A DNA stretch of 5,137 nt, taken from contig JASLOV010000268.1 in NCBI GenBank assembly GCA_030745285.1, positions 1-5,137 on the forward strand. Reading direction: 5' to 3'. The notes beneath the pieces are model-generated. The model was not told the origin of the DNA, did not search any database, and saw only the letters and a program-made list of their open reading frames with translations. Source of the DNA: Dehalococcoidia bacterium. Its GTDB lineage: Bacteria > Chloroflexota > Dehalococcoidia > UBA2979. Below, in pieces: positions 1-5,137 of the stretch. How positions within the stretch are numbered: the first letter of the stretch is position 1; the number at the start of each line of letters is the position of its first letter. The position numbers were made by a program, and so were the translations under genes.

Positions 1-144
1 GTCGCACAGGAGCTGTGGGTACAGGGCCGTTACGGCCAGGTCGGGGACTGGACCGACGATGTCGTCGGGGGGCTGGTCGGCGCTACGGTGGCCAGGCTGG
101 CCGTGGCGCGGGTCGTGCGCCCGGCGGATCGGGAGGGTGAGTGA
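1..144 (+). CDS. C-terminal end of an unidentified protein (5' end outside window)
   Basis: The frame beginning at base 1 is open for 47 codons and ends at TGA 142-144. The visible tail begins VAQELWVQGRYG and ends in an alanine/valine/arginine-rich segment that could form an amphipathic helix, then a short charged end (PADREGE). Codons are GC-rich at the third position, and a plausible ribosome-binding site for the next gene is embedded in its last codons, so I take it as a real coding end. I do not recognise the family. The next gene starts 3 nt after the stop, so the two are almost certainly co-transcribed. If the downstream gene belongs to rhamnose or another deoxysugar pathway, this could be a sugar kinase or isomerase, but nothing in the 47 residues shows that. 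Confidence 0.6.
   Translation, partial: VAQELWVQGRYGQVGDWTDDVVGGLVGATVARLAVARVVRPADREGE
131..136 (+). promoter_or_regulatory. Ribosome-binding site of the aldolase/dehydrogenase gene
   Basis: GGGAGG lies 11 nt before the ATG at 148, inside the last codons of the upstream frame. The spacing is slightly long. It supports the ATG at 148, which is also the first start codon after the in-frame stop at 142-144. Confidence 0.5.
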
Positions 145-147
145 GAG

Positions 148-2187
148 ATGCAATCGCGTTGGTCCACGGCAGACGCCCCCTCTGACCAACTTGAGCTGCG
201 TGTTTACGCCTCGAGGCTCCAGGGCGCGGAGCCGTCGCTCGTGCAGTGGGGTGGTGGCAACACCTCCGTGAAGCTGACCGAGATCGACTACCGCGGCGAC
301 GCCCTCGATGTACTGCGCGTCAAGGGCTCCGGCTCCGACCTGAAGACGATTGAGCGACAGGACTTTTCAGGGGTCCGACTGGCCGACATCGAGCGTCTGC
401 GTGACGTGGCGGCGATGACAGACGACGAGATGGTCGAGTACCTCACGCGCTCGCTGATGTCGCCGCAGGACTCTCGCCCCTCGATTGAGACGTTGCTGCA
501 CGGCTTCATGCCGCAGCACTGGGTGGATCACACGCACGCCGACGCGGTCGTCGCCGTCACGAACCAGCCGGACGGAGAGGCGGCGGTGCGCCGCGTCTTC
601 GGCGCGCGGGTGGCCGTCGTGCCGTGGGTCCGGCCGGGGTTCAACCTCTCGAAGGCGGTGATCGCAGCCTGGGAGCAGGACCGTGGCGTTGACGGCGTCG
701 TGCTTGTCAATCACGGGCTGATCACGGCGGGCGACGAGGCGCGAGAGTCGTATGAGCGCACGATCGCGCTGGTGACGGCGGCCGAGCAGTTCATCGCCGA
801 CGCCCGCGGCGGGGCGCGCCGGTTCGCCGGCCTTGAGTTGCCGGACTCGGAGCGCGGACGCGTGGCTGCCGTCGGGCTCGCGATCCGCGGCTCGATGCCG
901 TGGCCCGTGGTCGTCGAGCACGAAGGGTCGCCCGAGATGCTGGAGTTCGTCGCCCGTGACGGCCTTCCCGACGTCACCGGTCGCGGCCCGGCGACGCCCG
1001 ATCATGCCCTGCGTACGAAGGGCTGGCCGGCCGTCGTCGATGCGTCGATTGACGCGGACGCAGATGCCCTGCATGGGGCGGTGCGGTCAGCGGTCAGCGG
1101 CTTCGTCGAGCGGTACGAGCAGTACGTTGCGCGCTACACGACGGCGAAGACGCCGCAGCTCGACCCGTTCCCGCGGGTCGTGCTCGTTCCGGGGCTGGGG
1201 GCGTTCGCGGTCGGTCGCAACGCCGGCACGGCACGCATGGCGCACGACATCTACCGGCAGACAATCGAGGTGATCGCCGACGCCGAGGCGGTTGGCGAGT
1301 ACCGGCCGGTCGCCGAGCCGGCGCTGTTCGACATCGAGTACTGGCCGCTGGAACTCTACAAGCTCGGACTGGCGCCACCGCCGCGTCCGCTCGAGGGTCG
1401 GATCGCGCTCGTCACCGGGGCAGCGAGCGGCATCGGGCGAGCGGTCGCTCGCCGCCTCGCGGTGGAGGGCGCCGTCGTCGCGGTCGCCGACATCGACGCG
1501 CCTGGTGCAGCCGTCGTCGCCGAGGAGATCGAGGGCAGCGCCGGCCCGCGGGTGGCGGTGGCGATGGCGATGGATGTCGCCGACGAGGGCGCCGTCGTCT
1601 CCGGCGTAGAGGAGGTGGTCGCCCGGTACGGCGGGCTCGACATCGTCGTCTCGAACGCAGGAACGGCCGTCGTCTCATCGGTCGAGTCGTTGGAGCTGGC
1701 TGACTGGGAACGTAGCCTGGCGGTGAACGCGACCGGACATTTCCTCGTGGCGCGCGAAGCGGTGCGGGCTCTGCGACGGCAGGAGCGGGGCGGGGCGATG
1801 GTGTTCGTTTCATCGAAGAACGCCTTCGCGCCCGGCGCGGAGTTCGGTGCATACAGCGCCGCGAAGGCCGCGGAGACGCAGCTGGCGAAGGTGCTCGCGA
1901 TCGAGTGCGGCGGGCACGGCATCCGTGTCAACATCGTGAACCCGGACGCGGTGTTCAGCGGGTCGAAGCTCTGGTCGCCCGAGGTACAGGCCAGCCGGGC
2001 CGAGGCGCACGGAGTGGCCGAGGACGAGCTCGAGGACTTCTACGCGAAGCGCAACCTGCTCGGCGCGCGCATCCTGCCGGAGGATGTCGCCGACAGCGTC
2101 GCCTTCCTGGTCTCCGACCAGGCGTCGAAGATCACCGGCACGACGCTCACCGTCGATGGCGGTGTCGCGTCGGCCTTCCCACGGTAG
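148..2187 (+). CDS. Bifunctional class II aldolase / short-chain dehydrogenase (rhamnulose-1-phosphate aldolase-lactaldehyde dehydrogenase type)
   Basis: This 679-aa cytosolic fusion has two enzyme domains. Residues about 1-405 are a class II metal-dependent aldolase of the RhaD/COG3347 type. It has a GGGN phosphate-loop motif at 35-38, KGSG at 59-62, likely catalytic Glu114, metal ligands His128 and His130 (HTHAD) and His189 (NHG), and the family signature region PRVVLVPGLG at 342-351. Residues about 415-679 are a classical short-chain dehydrogenase with TGAASGIG at 423-430, Asp448 after the second strand (favouring NAD over NADP), SNAG 502-505, Asn527, Ser556, Tyr569 and Lys573, ending in DGGVASAFPR. 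Both active sites look complete and the length is normal for the family. In known relatives the aldolase splits L-rhamnulose-1-phosphate into DHAP and L-lactaldehyde, and the dehydrogenase oxidises the aldehyde. Substrate here is not proven: the neighbours are methylthioadenosine salvage genes, so methylthioribulose-1-phosphate is an alternative. The N-terminus (MQSRW, then LELRVYASRL) fits the family start. It probably shares a transcript with the gene ending at 144. Confidence 0.93.
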   Translation: MQSRWSTADAPSDQLELRVYASRLQGAEPSLVQWGGGNTSVKLTEIDYRGDALDVLRVKGSGSDLKTIERQDFSGVRLADIERLRDVAAMTDDEMVEYLTRSLMSPQDSRPSIETLLHGFMPQHWVDHTHADAVVAVTNQPDGEAAVRRVFGARVAVVPWVRPGFNLSKAVIAAWEQDRGVDGVVLVNHGLITAGDEARESYERTIALVTAAEQFIADARGGARRFAGLELPDSERGRVAAVGLAIRGSMPWPVVVEHEGSPEMLEFVARDGLPDVTGRGPATPDHALRTKGWPAVVDASIDADADALHGAVRSAVSGFVERYEQYVARYTTAKTPQLDPFPRVVLVPGLGAFAVGRNAGTARMAHDIYRQTIEVIADAEAVGEYRPVAEPALFDIEYWPLELYKLGLAPPPRPLEGRIALVTGAASGIGRAVARRLAVEGAVVAVADIDAPGAAVVAEEIEGSAGPRVAVAMAMDVADEGAVVSGVEEVVARYGGLDIVVSNAGTAVVSSVESLELADWERSLAVNATGHFLVAREAVRALRRQERGGAMVFVSSKNAFAPGAEFGAYSAAKAAETQLAKVLAIECGGHGIRVNIVNPDAVFSGSKLWSPEVQASRAEAHGVAEDELEDFYAKRNLLGARILPEDVADSVAFLVSDQASKITGTTLTVDGGVASAFPR

Positions 2188-2200
2188 GCGCCGTCGCGCG

Positions 2201-3079
2201 TCAGGTTGCCGGGCCCCAGTGACGGCGCAGCAGCGGATCGAGGCGGGTACGCGTCTCGGGCGGCACGAGCTCGGGTGCCGTTACGAGCGCCGCCGCAAGC
2301 GCCTCGCCACAGTCACACTGCCGCTCGTCGATCAGGGTGCCGACGACGGCGCTGACGATGGTGCGGCCGCGCTCCACGTTCTGGAGCAGGTTCTGGAGGA
2401 TCAGGTCGGCGCTGACGTCGTCTTCCGCGTCGTGCCAGACGTCGTAGTCCGTGACGAAGCAGAGCGCGCCGTAGCAAAGCTCCGCTTCGCGGGCGAGCTT
2501 GGCCTCCGGCAGCGCCGTCATGCCGATGATCGACGCGCCCCAGGACCGGTAGAGCGCCGATTCCGCCCGCGTCGAGAAAGCGGGGCCGTTCATCACGACC
2601 AGCGTGCCGCCTCGATGGGTGACGACGCCGGCGCCGTCGCCGGCCAGCGCCAGCCTCGACGCGAGGTCGGGGCAGAACGGGTCGGCGAAGCCAACGTGGG
2701 CCACCAGTCCATCGCCGAAGAAGGTCGACGGCCGGCCGCGCGTACGATCGATCAGCTGTTCCGGGATCACCGCATGCAGCGGCTCCAGCTCCTGCTGCAA
2801 CGAACCGACCGCCGAGACCGCGAGCACGCGCTCCACGCCGATCGACTTCAGCGCATAGATGTTGGCCCGGGAGGGCAGCTCCTCCGGCAAGATGCGGTGA
2901 CCCTCGCCGTGGCGGGCGAGGAACGCGACGCGCCGCCCATGCTGCGTGCCGATCGTCAGCGGCGAACTGGGAGCGCCGTACGGCGTCTCCACCTCGACGA
3001 CCTCCACGTCCGCCAGGCCGGCCATCTCGTAGAAGCCGGAGCCGCCGATCACCGCGACCTCGGCACGGGCGTCGGTCAT
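2201..3079 (-). CDS. mtnP: S-methyl-5'-thioadenosine phosphorylase
   Basis: This 292-aa cytosolic enzyme of the PNP/MTAP phosphorylase family cleaves methylthioadenosine, the by-product of polyamine and related synthesis, with phosphate into adenine and 5-methylthioribose-1-phosphate. Visible motifs in order are GGSGFY (12-17), RHGEGH (56-61, phosphate and ribose contacts), SAVGSL (89-94), GPAFSTRAES (165-174), MTALPEA (187-193) and TDYDVW (210-215). Asp211 and Asp213 match the two aspartates that read the adenine base in human MTAP (Asp220 and Asp222). This argues for methylthioadenosine rather than inosine or guanosine substrates. A CDC pair at 255-257 recalls the CXC disulfide motif of thermophilic MTAP II enzymes. 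Residue 164 is Asn where the family commonly has Glu. The start ATG overlaps the mtnA stop by 4 bp and has no strong ribosome-binding site, so translational coupling to mtnA is likely. The gene converges on the aldolase gene with a 13-bp gap. Confidence 0.95.
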   Translation of the reverse strand: MTDARAEVAVIGGSGFYEMAGLADVEVVEVETPYGAPSSPLTIGTQHGRRVAFLARHGEGHRILPEELPSRANIYALKSIGVERVLAVSAVGSLQQELEPLHAVIPEQLIDRTRGRPSTFFGDGLVAHVGFADPFCPDLASRLALAGDGAGVVTHRGGTLVVMNGPAFSTRAESALYRSWGASIIGMTALPEAKLAREAELCYGALCFVTDYDVWHDAEDDVSADLILQNLLQNVERGRTIVSAVVGTLIDERQCDCGEALAAALVTAPELVPPETRTRLDPLLRRHWGPAT

Positions 3080-4116
3080 GCGGTAGCCACGCTTCCGGTC
3101 AGCGCCTCCGAGATCGAGTCGAGATAGGGCGGCCGCAGCACGCCGAGCTCCGTCACGATGGCAGTGATCAACGACGCCGGCGTGACATCGAAGGCCGGGT
3201 TAAGCGCCCGCGTGCCGTCCGGCGTGAGCGCCTCGTTGCCCACCGTGAGCACCTCAGCTTCGTCGCGCTGCTCGATCGCAATCGCGCCGCCGCCCGCCGA
3301 CTGCGGGTCGATCGTGCTGGTCGGCGCGACGATGTAGAAGGGCACCTCGTGGTGGCCGGCGACGACGGCTAGCGAGTAGGTGCCAATCTTGTTCGCAGTG
3401 TCACCGTTGTGCGCGATGCGGTCGGCGCCCGTGAACACCGCGCTGACCGCTCCTCGCGCCATGATCGAGGCGGCTGCGGAGTCGGCGATCAGCCGATGGG
3501 GTATGCCGTGCTGCGCCAGCTCCCAGGTGGTGAGGTGCGCGCCCTGCAGACGTGGGCGAGTCTCGTCCACGAAGACATCGCTCACGAGCCCGCGGCGGTG
3601 CGCCTCGATGACCACGGCCAGCGCGGTCCCTCTGCCCCCGGTGGCCAGCGGGCCGGTGTTGCAGTGCGTGAGCAAGGCCGAGCCCTGGTCGAGCAGTGAG
3701 GCGCCGTCCGCGGCCATCCGCGCGTCGGCTTCTCGTTGCTCCTCATGAATCCTTCTTGCCTCGTCGAGCGCAATCCCGGCAACGTCGGCTGAGCTGGCGG
3801 CTTCGATGACGCGCGCCAGTACACGGTCCACTGCCCAGCGCAGGTTGACGGCGGTAGGACGGGTTGCCGCGAGCGTCGGAGCTGCCTCTTCGACGGCGCC
3901 GCGCCCGCCGTCACGGGCGATTGCCGCGAGCGCGTAGGCGGCGGCGATGCCGATCGCCGGCGCGCCGCGCACGCGCATACTTGAGATCGCCTCGACGGCG
4001 GCATCGAGCGATGCGATCTCGCGGTACTCGACCCGATTCGGCAACAGCGTCTGGTCCAGCAGGCGCAGCCGGCCGTCCCGCCACGAAACCGGTCTGTATA
4101 GCGCGTCTTCAGTCAT
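3076..4116 (-). CDS. mtnA: S-methyl-5-thioribose-1-phosphate isomerase
   Basis: This 346-aa cytosolic member of the eIF2B alpha/beta/delta-like family converts 5-methylthioribose-1-phosphate, the mtnP product, to 5-methylthioribulose-1-phosphate. Family signatures are all present: RVRGAPAIG (48-56), THCNTGPLAT (150-159), DETRPRLQGAHLT (184-196), GADRIAHNGDTANKIGTY (230-247), IVAPTSTID (262-270) and NPAFDVTP (306-313). The catalytic pair known from the Bacillus enzyme (Cys160/Asp240) corresponds to Cys152 and Asp232. The length is typical. The ATG at 4116 is chosen because GGGGAG lies 3 nt upstream and because the N-terminus (PVSW, then LRLLDQTLLP) matches the family. It is the first certain gene of the mtnA-mtnP operon. 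An open frame upstream stops within its start codon (ATGA), so the transcript may begin further upstream. No mtnB/C/D/E follow in the window, so the fate of the product is open. Confidence 0.96.
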   Translation of the reverse strand: MTEDALYRPVSWRDGRLRLLDQTLLPNRVEYREIASLDAAVEAISSMRVRGAPAIGIAAAYALAAIARDGGRGAVEEAAPTLAATRPTAVNLRWAVDRVLARVIEAASSADVAGIALDEARRIHEEQREADARMAADGASLLDQGSALLTHCNTGPLATGGRGTALAVVIEAHRRGLVSDVFVDETRPRLQGAHLTTWELAQHGIPHRLIADSAAASIMARGAVSAVFTGADRIAHNGDTANKIGTYSLAVVAGHHEVPFYIVAPTSTIDPQSAGGGAIAIEQRDEAEVLTVGNEALTPDGTRALNPAFDVTPASLITAIVTELGVLRPPYLDSISEALTGSVATA

Positions 4117-4214
4117 TGACTCCCCGTAGATTCGCCTGTCTCGGGCGATTCTGCACGGATGATGGTAGGGCGCACGGATTGGCGGGGCCAGTCGCCTCCT
4201 GCCACCAGCGCCAT
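4113..4214 (-). CDS. Possible small protein, or the tail of a decayed gene, overlapping the mtnA start
   Basis: A minus-strand frame from ATG 4214 encodes 33 aa (begins MALVAGGDWPRQ, ends ESTGSQ) and stops at TGA 4115-4113, sharing ATGA with the mtnA start. The same frame is open further upstream to a stop at 4305-4307. The extra residues (GADPADVSLGEPVRI just before the ATG) read like protein, with first codon positions rich in G. Third positions are less GC-rich than in mtnA. There is no close ribosome-binding site for the ATG at 4214; GGGAGAG lies about 12 nt upstream. It could be a real short upstream gene coupled to mtnA, the C-terminal remnant of a frameshifted gene, or chance. I recognise no family. 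The exact 4-bp overlap is the best argument in favour. Confidence 0.3.
   Translation of the reverse strand: MALVAGGDWPRQSVRPTIIRAESPETGESTGSQ
4120..4125 (-). promoter_or_regulatory. Ribosome-binding site of mtnA
   Basis: On the minus strand GGGGAG is followed by TCA and then the mtnA ATG. The spacing is short, but it is the only good purine-rich match, and it fixes the start. It also lies inside the last codons of the small upstream frame. Confidence 0.6.
4153..4179. repeat. Direct repeat GCACGGAT, two copies 19 bp apart
   Basis: GCACGGAT occurs at 4153-4160 and again at 4172-4179, about two helical turns apart, some 40-65 bp upstream of the mtnA start. Such spacing suits a dimeric regulator bound to one DNA face, but two 8-bp copies in GC-rich DNA could be chance. 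The repeat also lies within the small open frame 4113-4214. Confidence 0.3.
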
Positions 4215-4415
4215 GATCCGGACGGGCTCTCCCAACGAGACATCGGCGGGATCAGCACCGTTGCGTGAAGGTCTCTGGTCCGTTCTTGAGCGAGGTGCCC
4301 ACCTTCAGCCGACCGCTCGCACAAGCCTTCGGGAAGGACGAACGCCTGTCTTGCTCGGAGCCCAACATCCGGCCGCCAAGCACTGAGATCGATGCCGTCG
4401 GTCCCGTGTCAGGCT
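4215..4415. other. Stretch without a convincing gene, rich in inverted repeats
   Basis: About 200 bp separate the unknown gene ending at 4416 from the small frame before mtnA. Short frames exist on both strands, but none has a good ribosome-binding site or recognisable product. On the minus strand two partly protein-like frames follow one another (one from about 4400 to 4250, another from 4304 to 4113), which could mean a frameshifted gene remnant. The repeat cluster 4266-4337 is the main structure seen. No SAM riboswitch core, promoter of good quality or intrinsic terminator was found. Confidence 0.45.
4266..4337. repeat. Cluster of overlapping inverted repeats
   Basis: Four pairings lie within 72 bp. 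TGAAGGT (4266-4272) pairs with ACCTTCA (4301-4307). GGTG (4294-4297) pairs with CACC (4300-4303). CTTGAGCGAG (4285-4294) pairs with CTCGCACAAG (4316-4325) with one mismatch. CCTTC (4326-4330) pairs with GAAGG (4333-4337). The first and third pairs cross each other, so as RNA they could form a pseudoknot or two alternative folds. The cluster lies upstream of the mtnA operon on its transcribed side and could be a leader RNA element. It could equally be an old mobile-element end or chance in GC-rich DNA. Confidence 0.4.
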
Positions 4416-4913
4416 CTACGATTCGCGGTCCGCGGCACTCGCACCGTTCTTGCCCGGGGCGCTCTCAGGTGTCGATACGCTGAGCCGGATCACTTGCTCG
4501 TCGTAGCGGAACTCCGCCTCCTGGGCAGCCAGCGCCTTCAGAGCGGACCGTTGAACTTCGTCGAACTCGAACGCTGGGCAGAGTCCCGTCATCTGCCTGC
4601 GACTGAGCGCGCCGACCAATCGCGGGAGCAGCTGCGGATCCGCGTAATGGTCGGTAAGATGCCACGGGAGAGCCCGCTCGATCAGTCGGCAGGGGACTCT
4701 GCCCCGGTGCCGCTCCGGCAGGCCCCAGCAATGAAGCTCATCCAGACCGCTCAGCTCGCGCTCTCGCATGCAGGCGAGCACCGACAATAGGCGGTACAGA
4801 GCTTCCGGGCCCGCCTGAACACCGTCGACAAGAAGCCGCGTGCTCTTCCATCCCCGCGACAGGTCGACGAGTTCGCTCACATCGTCAACGTGCCTGTGTG
4901 TGATTGGCACCAT
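4416..4913 (-). CDS. Protein of unknown function (start uncertain)
   Basis: From ATG 4913 this frame encodes 165 aa and stops at TAG 4418-4416. The composition is that of a soluble globular protein: an early acidic/hydrophobic stretch (DDVSELVDLSRGWKSTRLLV), a helix-like region (ALYRLLSVLACMRERELSGL), then LHCWGLPER and PCRLIERALPW, and a charged tail. Scattered Cys and His occur but no CxxC pairs, no signal peptide and no membrane segment. I do not recognise the family. The frame is open further upstream, even to the window edge. Residues before the ATG (IPGYSEAGEGRHRVH) also look protein-like, so a TTG at 4964 or an earlier start is possible. An ATG at 5081 lacks a ribosome-binding site and would overlap the start of the divergent gene at 5080. 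No good ribosome-binding site precedes 4913 either. It is oriented like mtnA, 299 bp upstream of it. Confidence 0.55.
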   Translation of the reverse strand: MVPITHRHVDDVSELVDLSRGWKSTRLLVDGVQAGPEALYRLLSVLACMRERELSGLDELHCWGLPERHRGRVPCRLIERALPWHLTDHYADPQLLPRLVGALSRRQMTGLCPAFEFDEVQRSALKALAAQEAEFRYDEQVIRLSVSTPESAPGKNGASAADRES

Positions 4914-5027
4914 ATGGACGCGGTGTCGGCCCTCGCCGGCCTCGGAGTAACCGGGAATACGCAACGCGGCCGCGATCGCGCGCTCGTAATTCGGTGACCG
5001 GGAGTGACCTGCCCCCCGAGAACGAGT

Positions 5028-5063
5028 CCAGCTGCAGAGATGGAGAAATCTGTGCAGAGCTGG
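5028..5063. repeat. Imperfect inverted repeat before the 5080 gene (hairpin or operator)
   Basis: The left arm 5028-5041 (CCAGCTGCAGAGAT) matches the reverse complement of the right arm 5048-5063, apart from a 2-nt bulge and one mismatch. The outer six bases (CCAGCT/AGCTGG) are perfect. It ends 3 bp before the ribosome-binding region of the gene at 5080. It could act as a leader hairpin limiting ribosome access or as the binding site of a dimeric repressor in the divergent intergenic region. Confidence 0.45.
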
Positions 5064-5066
5064 ATG

Positions 5067-5075
5067 AAGGGGGAG
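5067..5075 (+). promoter_or_regulatory. Strong ribosome-binding site of the gene at 5080
   Basis: AAGGGGGAG is followed by 4 nt (CCGC) and then ATG 5080. This is the best ribosome-binding site in the window. It argues that the + strand gene is real and that the minus-strand frame does not start at the overlapping CATG. Confidence 0.6.
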
Positions 5076-5079
5076 CCGC

Positions 5080-5137
5080 ATGAGCAAGCGGAAGCGGCAC
5101 CCGAGCCCATCACACCGGGACGACTCGCGCCCGTTCT
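5080..5137 (+). CDS. N-terminus of an unidentified basic protein (3' end outside window)
   Basis: Nineteen codons are visible from ATG 5080, beginning MSKRKRHPSPSHRDD and ending SRPF, after which the window ends. The start is rich in Lys, Arg, His and Ser and probably disordered, with no sign of a signal peptide. The strong ribosome-binding site AAGGGGGAG 4 nt upstream is the main support. It is transcribed away from the unknown gene 4416-4913, so the two probably share a control region. The family cannot be told from 19 residues. Confidence 0.5.
   Translation, partial: MSKRKRHPSPSHRDDSRPF

Noticed and set aside
59..271. 70-codon + strand frame across the first gene boundary
   Set aside because: It overlaps the end of the upstream gene and the start of the aldolase in another frame, and its product is Arg/Pro/Ser-rich with no motif.
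367..1074. Long - strand frame (235 codons) opposite the aldolase domain
   Set aside because: Antisense shadow of the clearly coding aldolase domain; Arg/His-rich with no recognisable motif.
1356..1934. - strand frames opposite the dehydrogenase domain
   Set aside because: Ser/Thr/Ala- or Arg/Pro-rich shadows of the intact short-chain dehydrogenase coding region.
2084..3127. Long + strand frame (about 347 codons) opposite mtnP
   Set aside because: It is fully antisense to mtnP, which has every family motif. The translation is Arg/Ala/Asp-rich low-complexity, as expected for the shadow of a GC-rich gene.
4161..4190. Minus-strand -10-like TACCAT before mtnA
   Set aside because: No acceptable -35 box at 16-18 bp, and the match is too weak in GC-rich DNA to call a promoter.
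4109..4324. 71-codon - strand frame overlapping the mtnA start by 8 bp
   Set aside because: Its second half is Trp/Pro/Arg-rich and unprotein-like. The alternative frame ending at 4113 reads better and has the cleaner ATGA overlap. The first half may still be part of a frameshifted remnant.
4117..4415. SAM, SAH or T-box riboswitch upstream of mtnA
   Set aside because: No SAM-I/SAM-IV core was found. The T-box-like stretch has an extra base and mismatches, no specifier stem could be identified, and it lies far from the start codon without a terminator.
4265..4483. 72-codon + strand frame upstream of and overlapping the unknown gene
   Set aside because: It has a weak GTG start with no ribosome-binding site, runs antisense into the 4416-4913 gene, and its tail is Arg/Ser/His-rich.
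4957..4981. Short palindromes such as GCGGCCGC and CGATCG
   Set aside because: They are restriction-site-sized palindromes expected by chance at this GC content.

Overview
The window is GC-rich DNA, with a strong G/C preference at third codon positions in the large genes. It looks like chromosome from a high-GC bacterium. The fused aldolase/short-chain dehydrogenase beside a two-gene methylthioadenosine salvage operon would fit Chloroflexota (Thermomicrobia-like) or a deep actinobacterial lineage. This taxonomic guess is inference; no rRNA or other marker is present.

Left part (1-2187, + strand): the last 47 codons of an unidentified protein are followed, after one in-frame stop and one codon, by a complete 679-aa bifunctional protein. 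Its N-terminal part is a class II (zinc) sugar-phosphate aldolase of the RhaD/COG3347 type. Its C-terminal part is an NAD-type short-chain dehydrogenase. The architecture is that of the rhamnulose-1-phosphate aldolase / lactaldehyde dehydrogenase fusions.

Middle part (2201-4116, - strand): a tight operon reads mtnA (methylthioribose-1-phosphate isomerase) then mtnP (methylthioadenosine phosphorylase), joined by a 4-bp ATGA overlap. Together they turn S-methyl-5'-thioadenosine plus phosphate into adenine and 5-methylthioribulose-1-phosphate, the first two steps of methionine salvage. The operon converges on the aldolase gene with only 13 bp between the stop codons. No mtnB/C/D/E genes are in view. 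Methylthioribulose-1-phosphate is a ketose-1-phosphate that class II aldolases can split in the known DHAP shunt, so the adjacent aldolase/dehydrogenase fusion is a candidate for the next step. Rhamnose catabolism remains the default reading for the fusion.

Right part (4117-5137): this region is less ordinary. Directly upstream of mtnA is a small open frame whose stop overlaps the mtnA start (ATGA), then about 200 bp with several inverted repeats and no convincing gene. Next comes a - strand gene of unknown function (4416-4913; start uncertain). At the right edge a + strand gene with a strong ribosome-binding site begins at 5080 and runs off the window. A 36-bp imperfect inverted repeat lies just before that site, in the divergent intergenic region.

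I see no tRNA, rRNA, CRISPR array, recognisable transposase or prophage gene.
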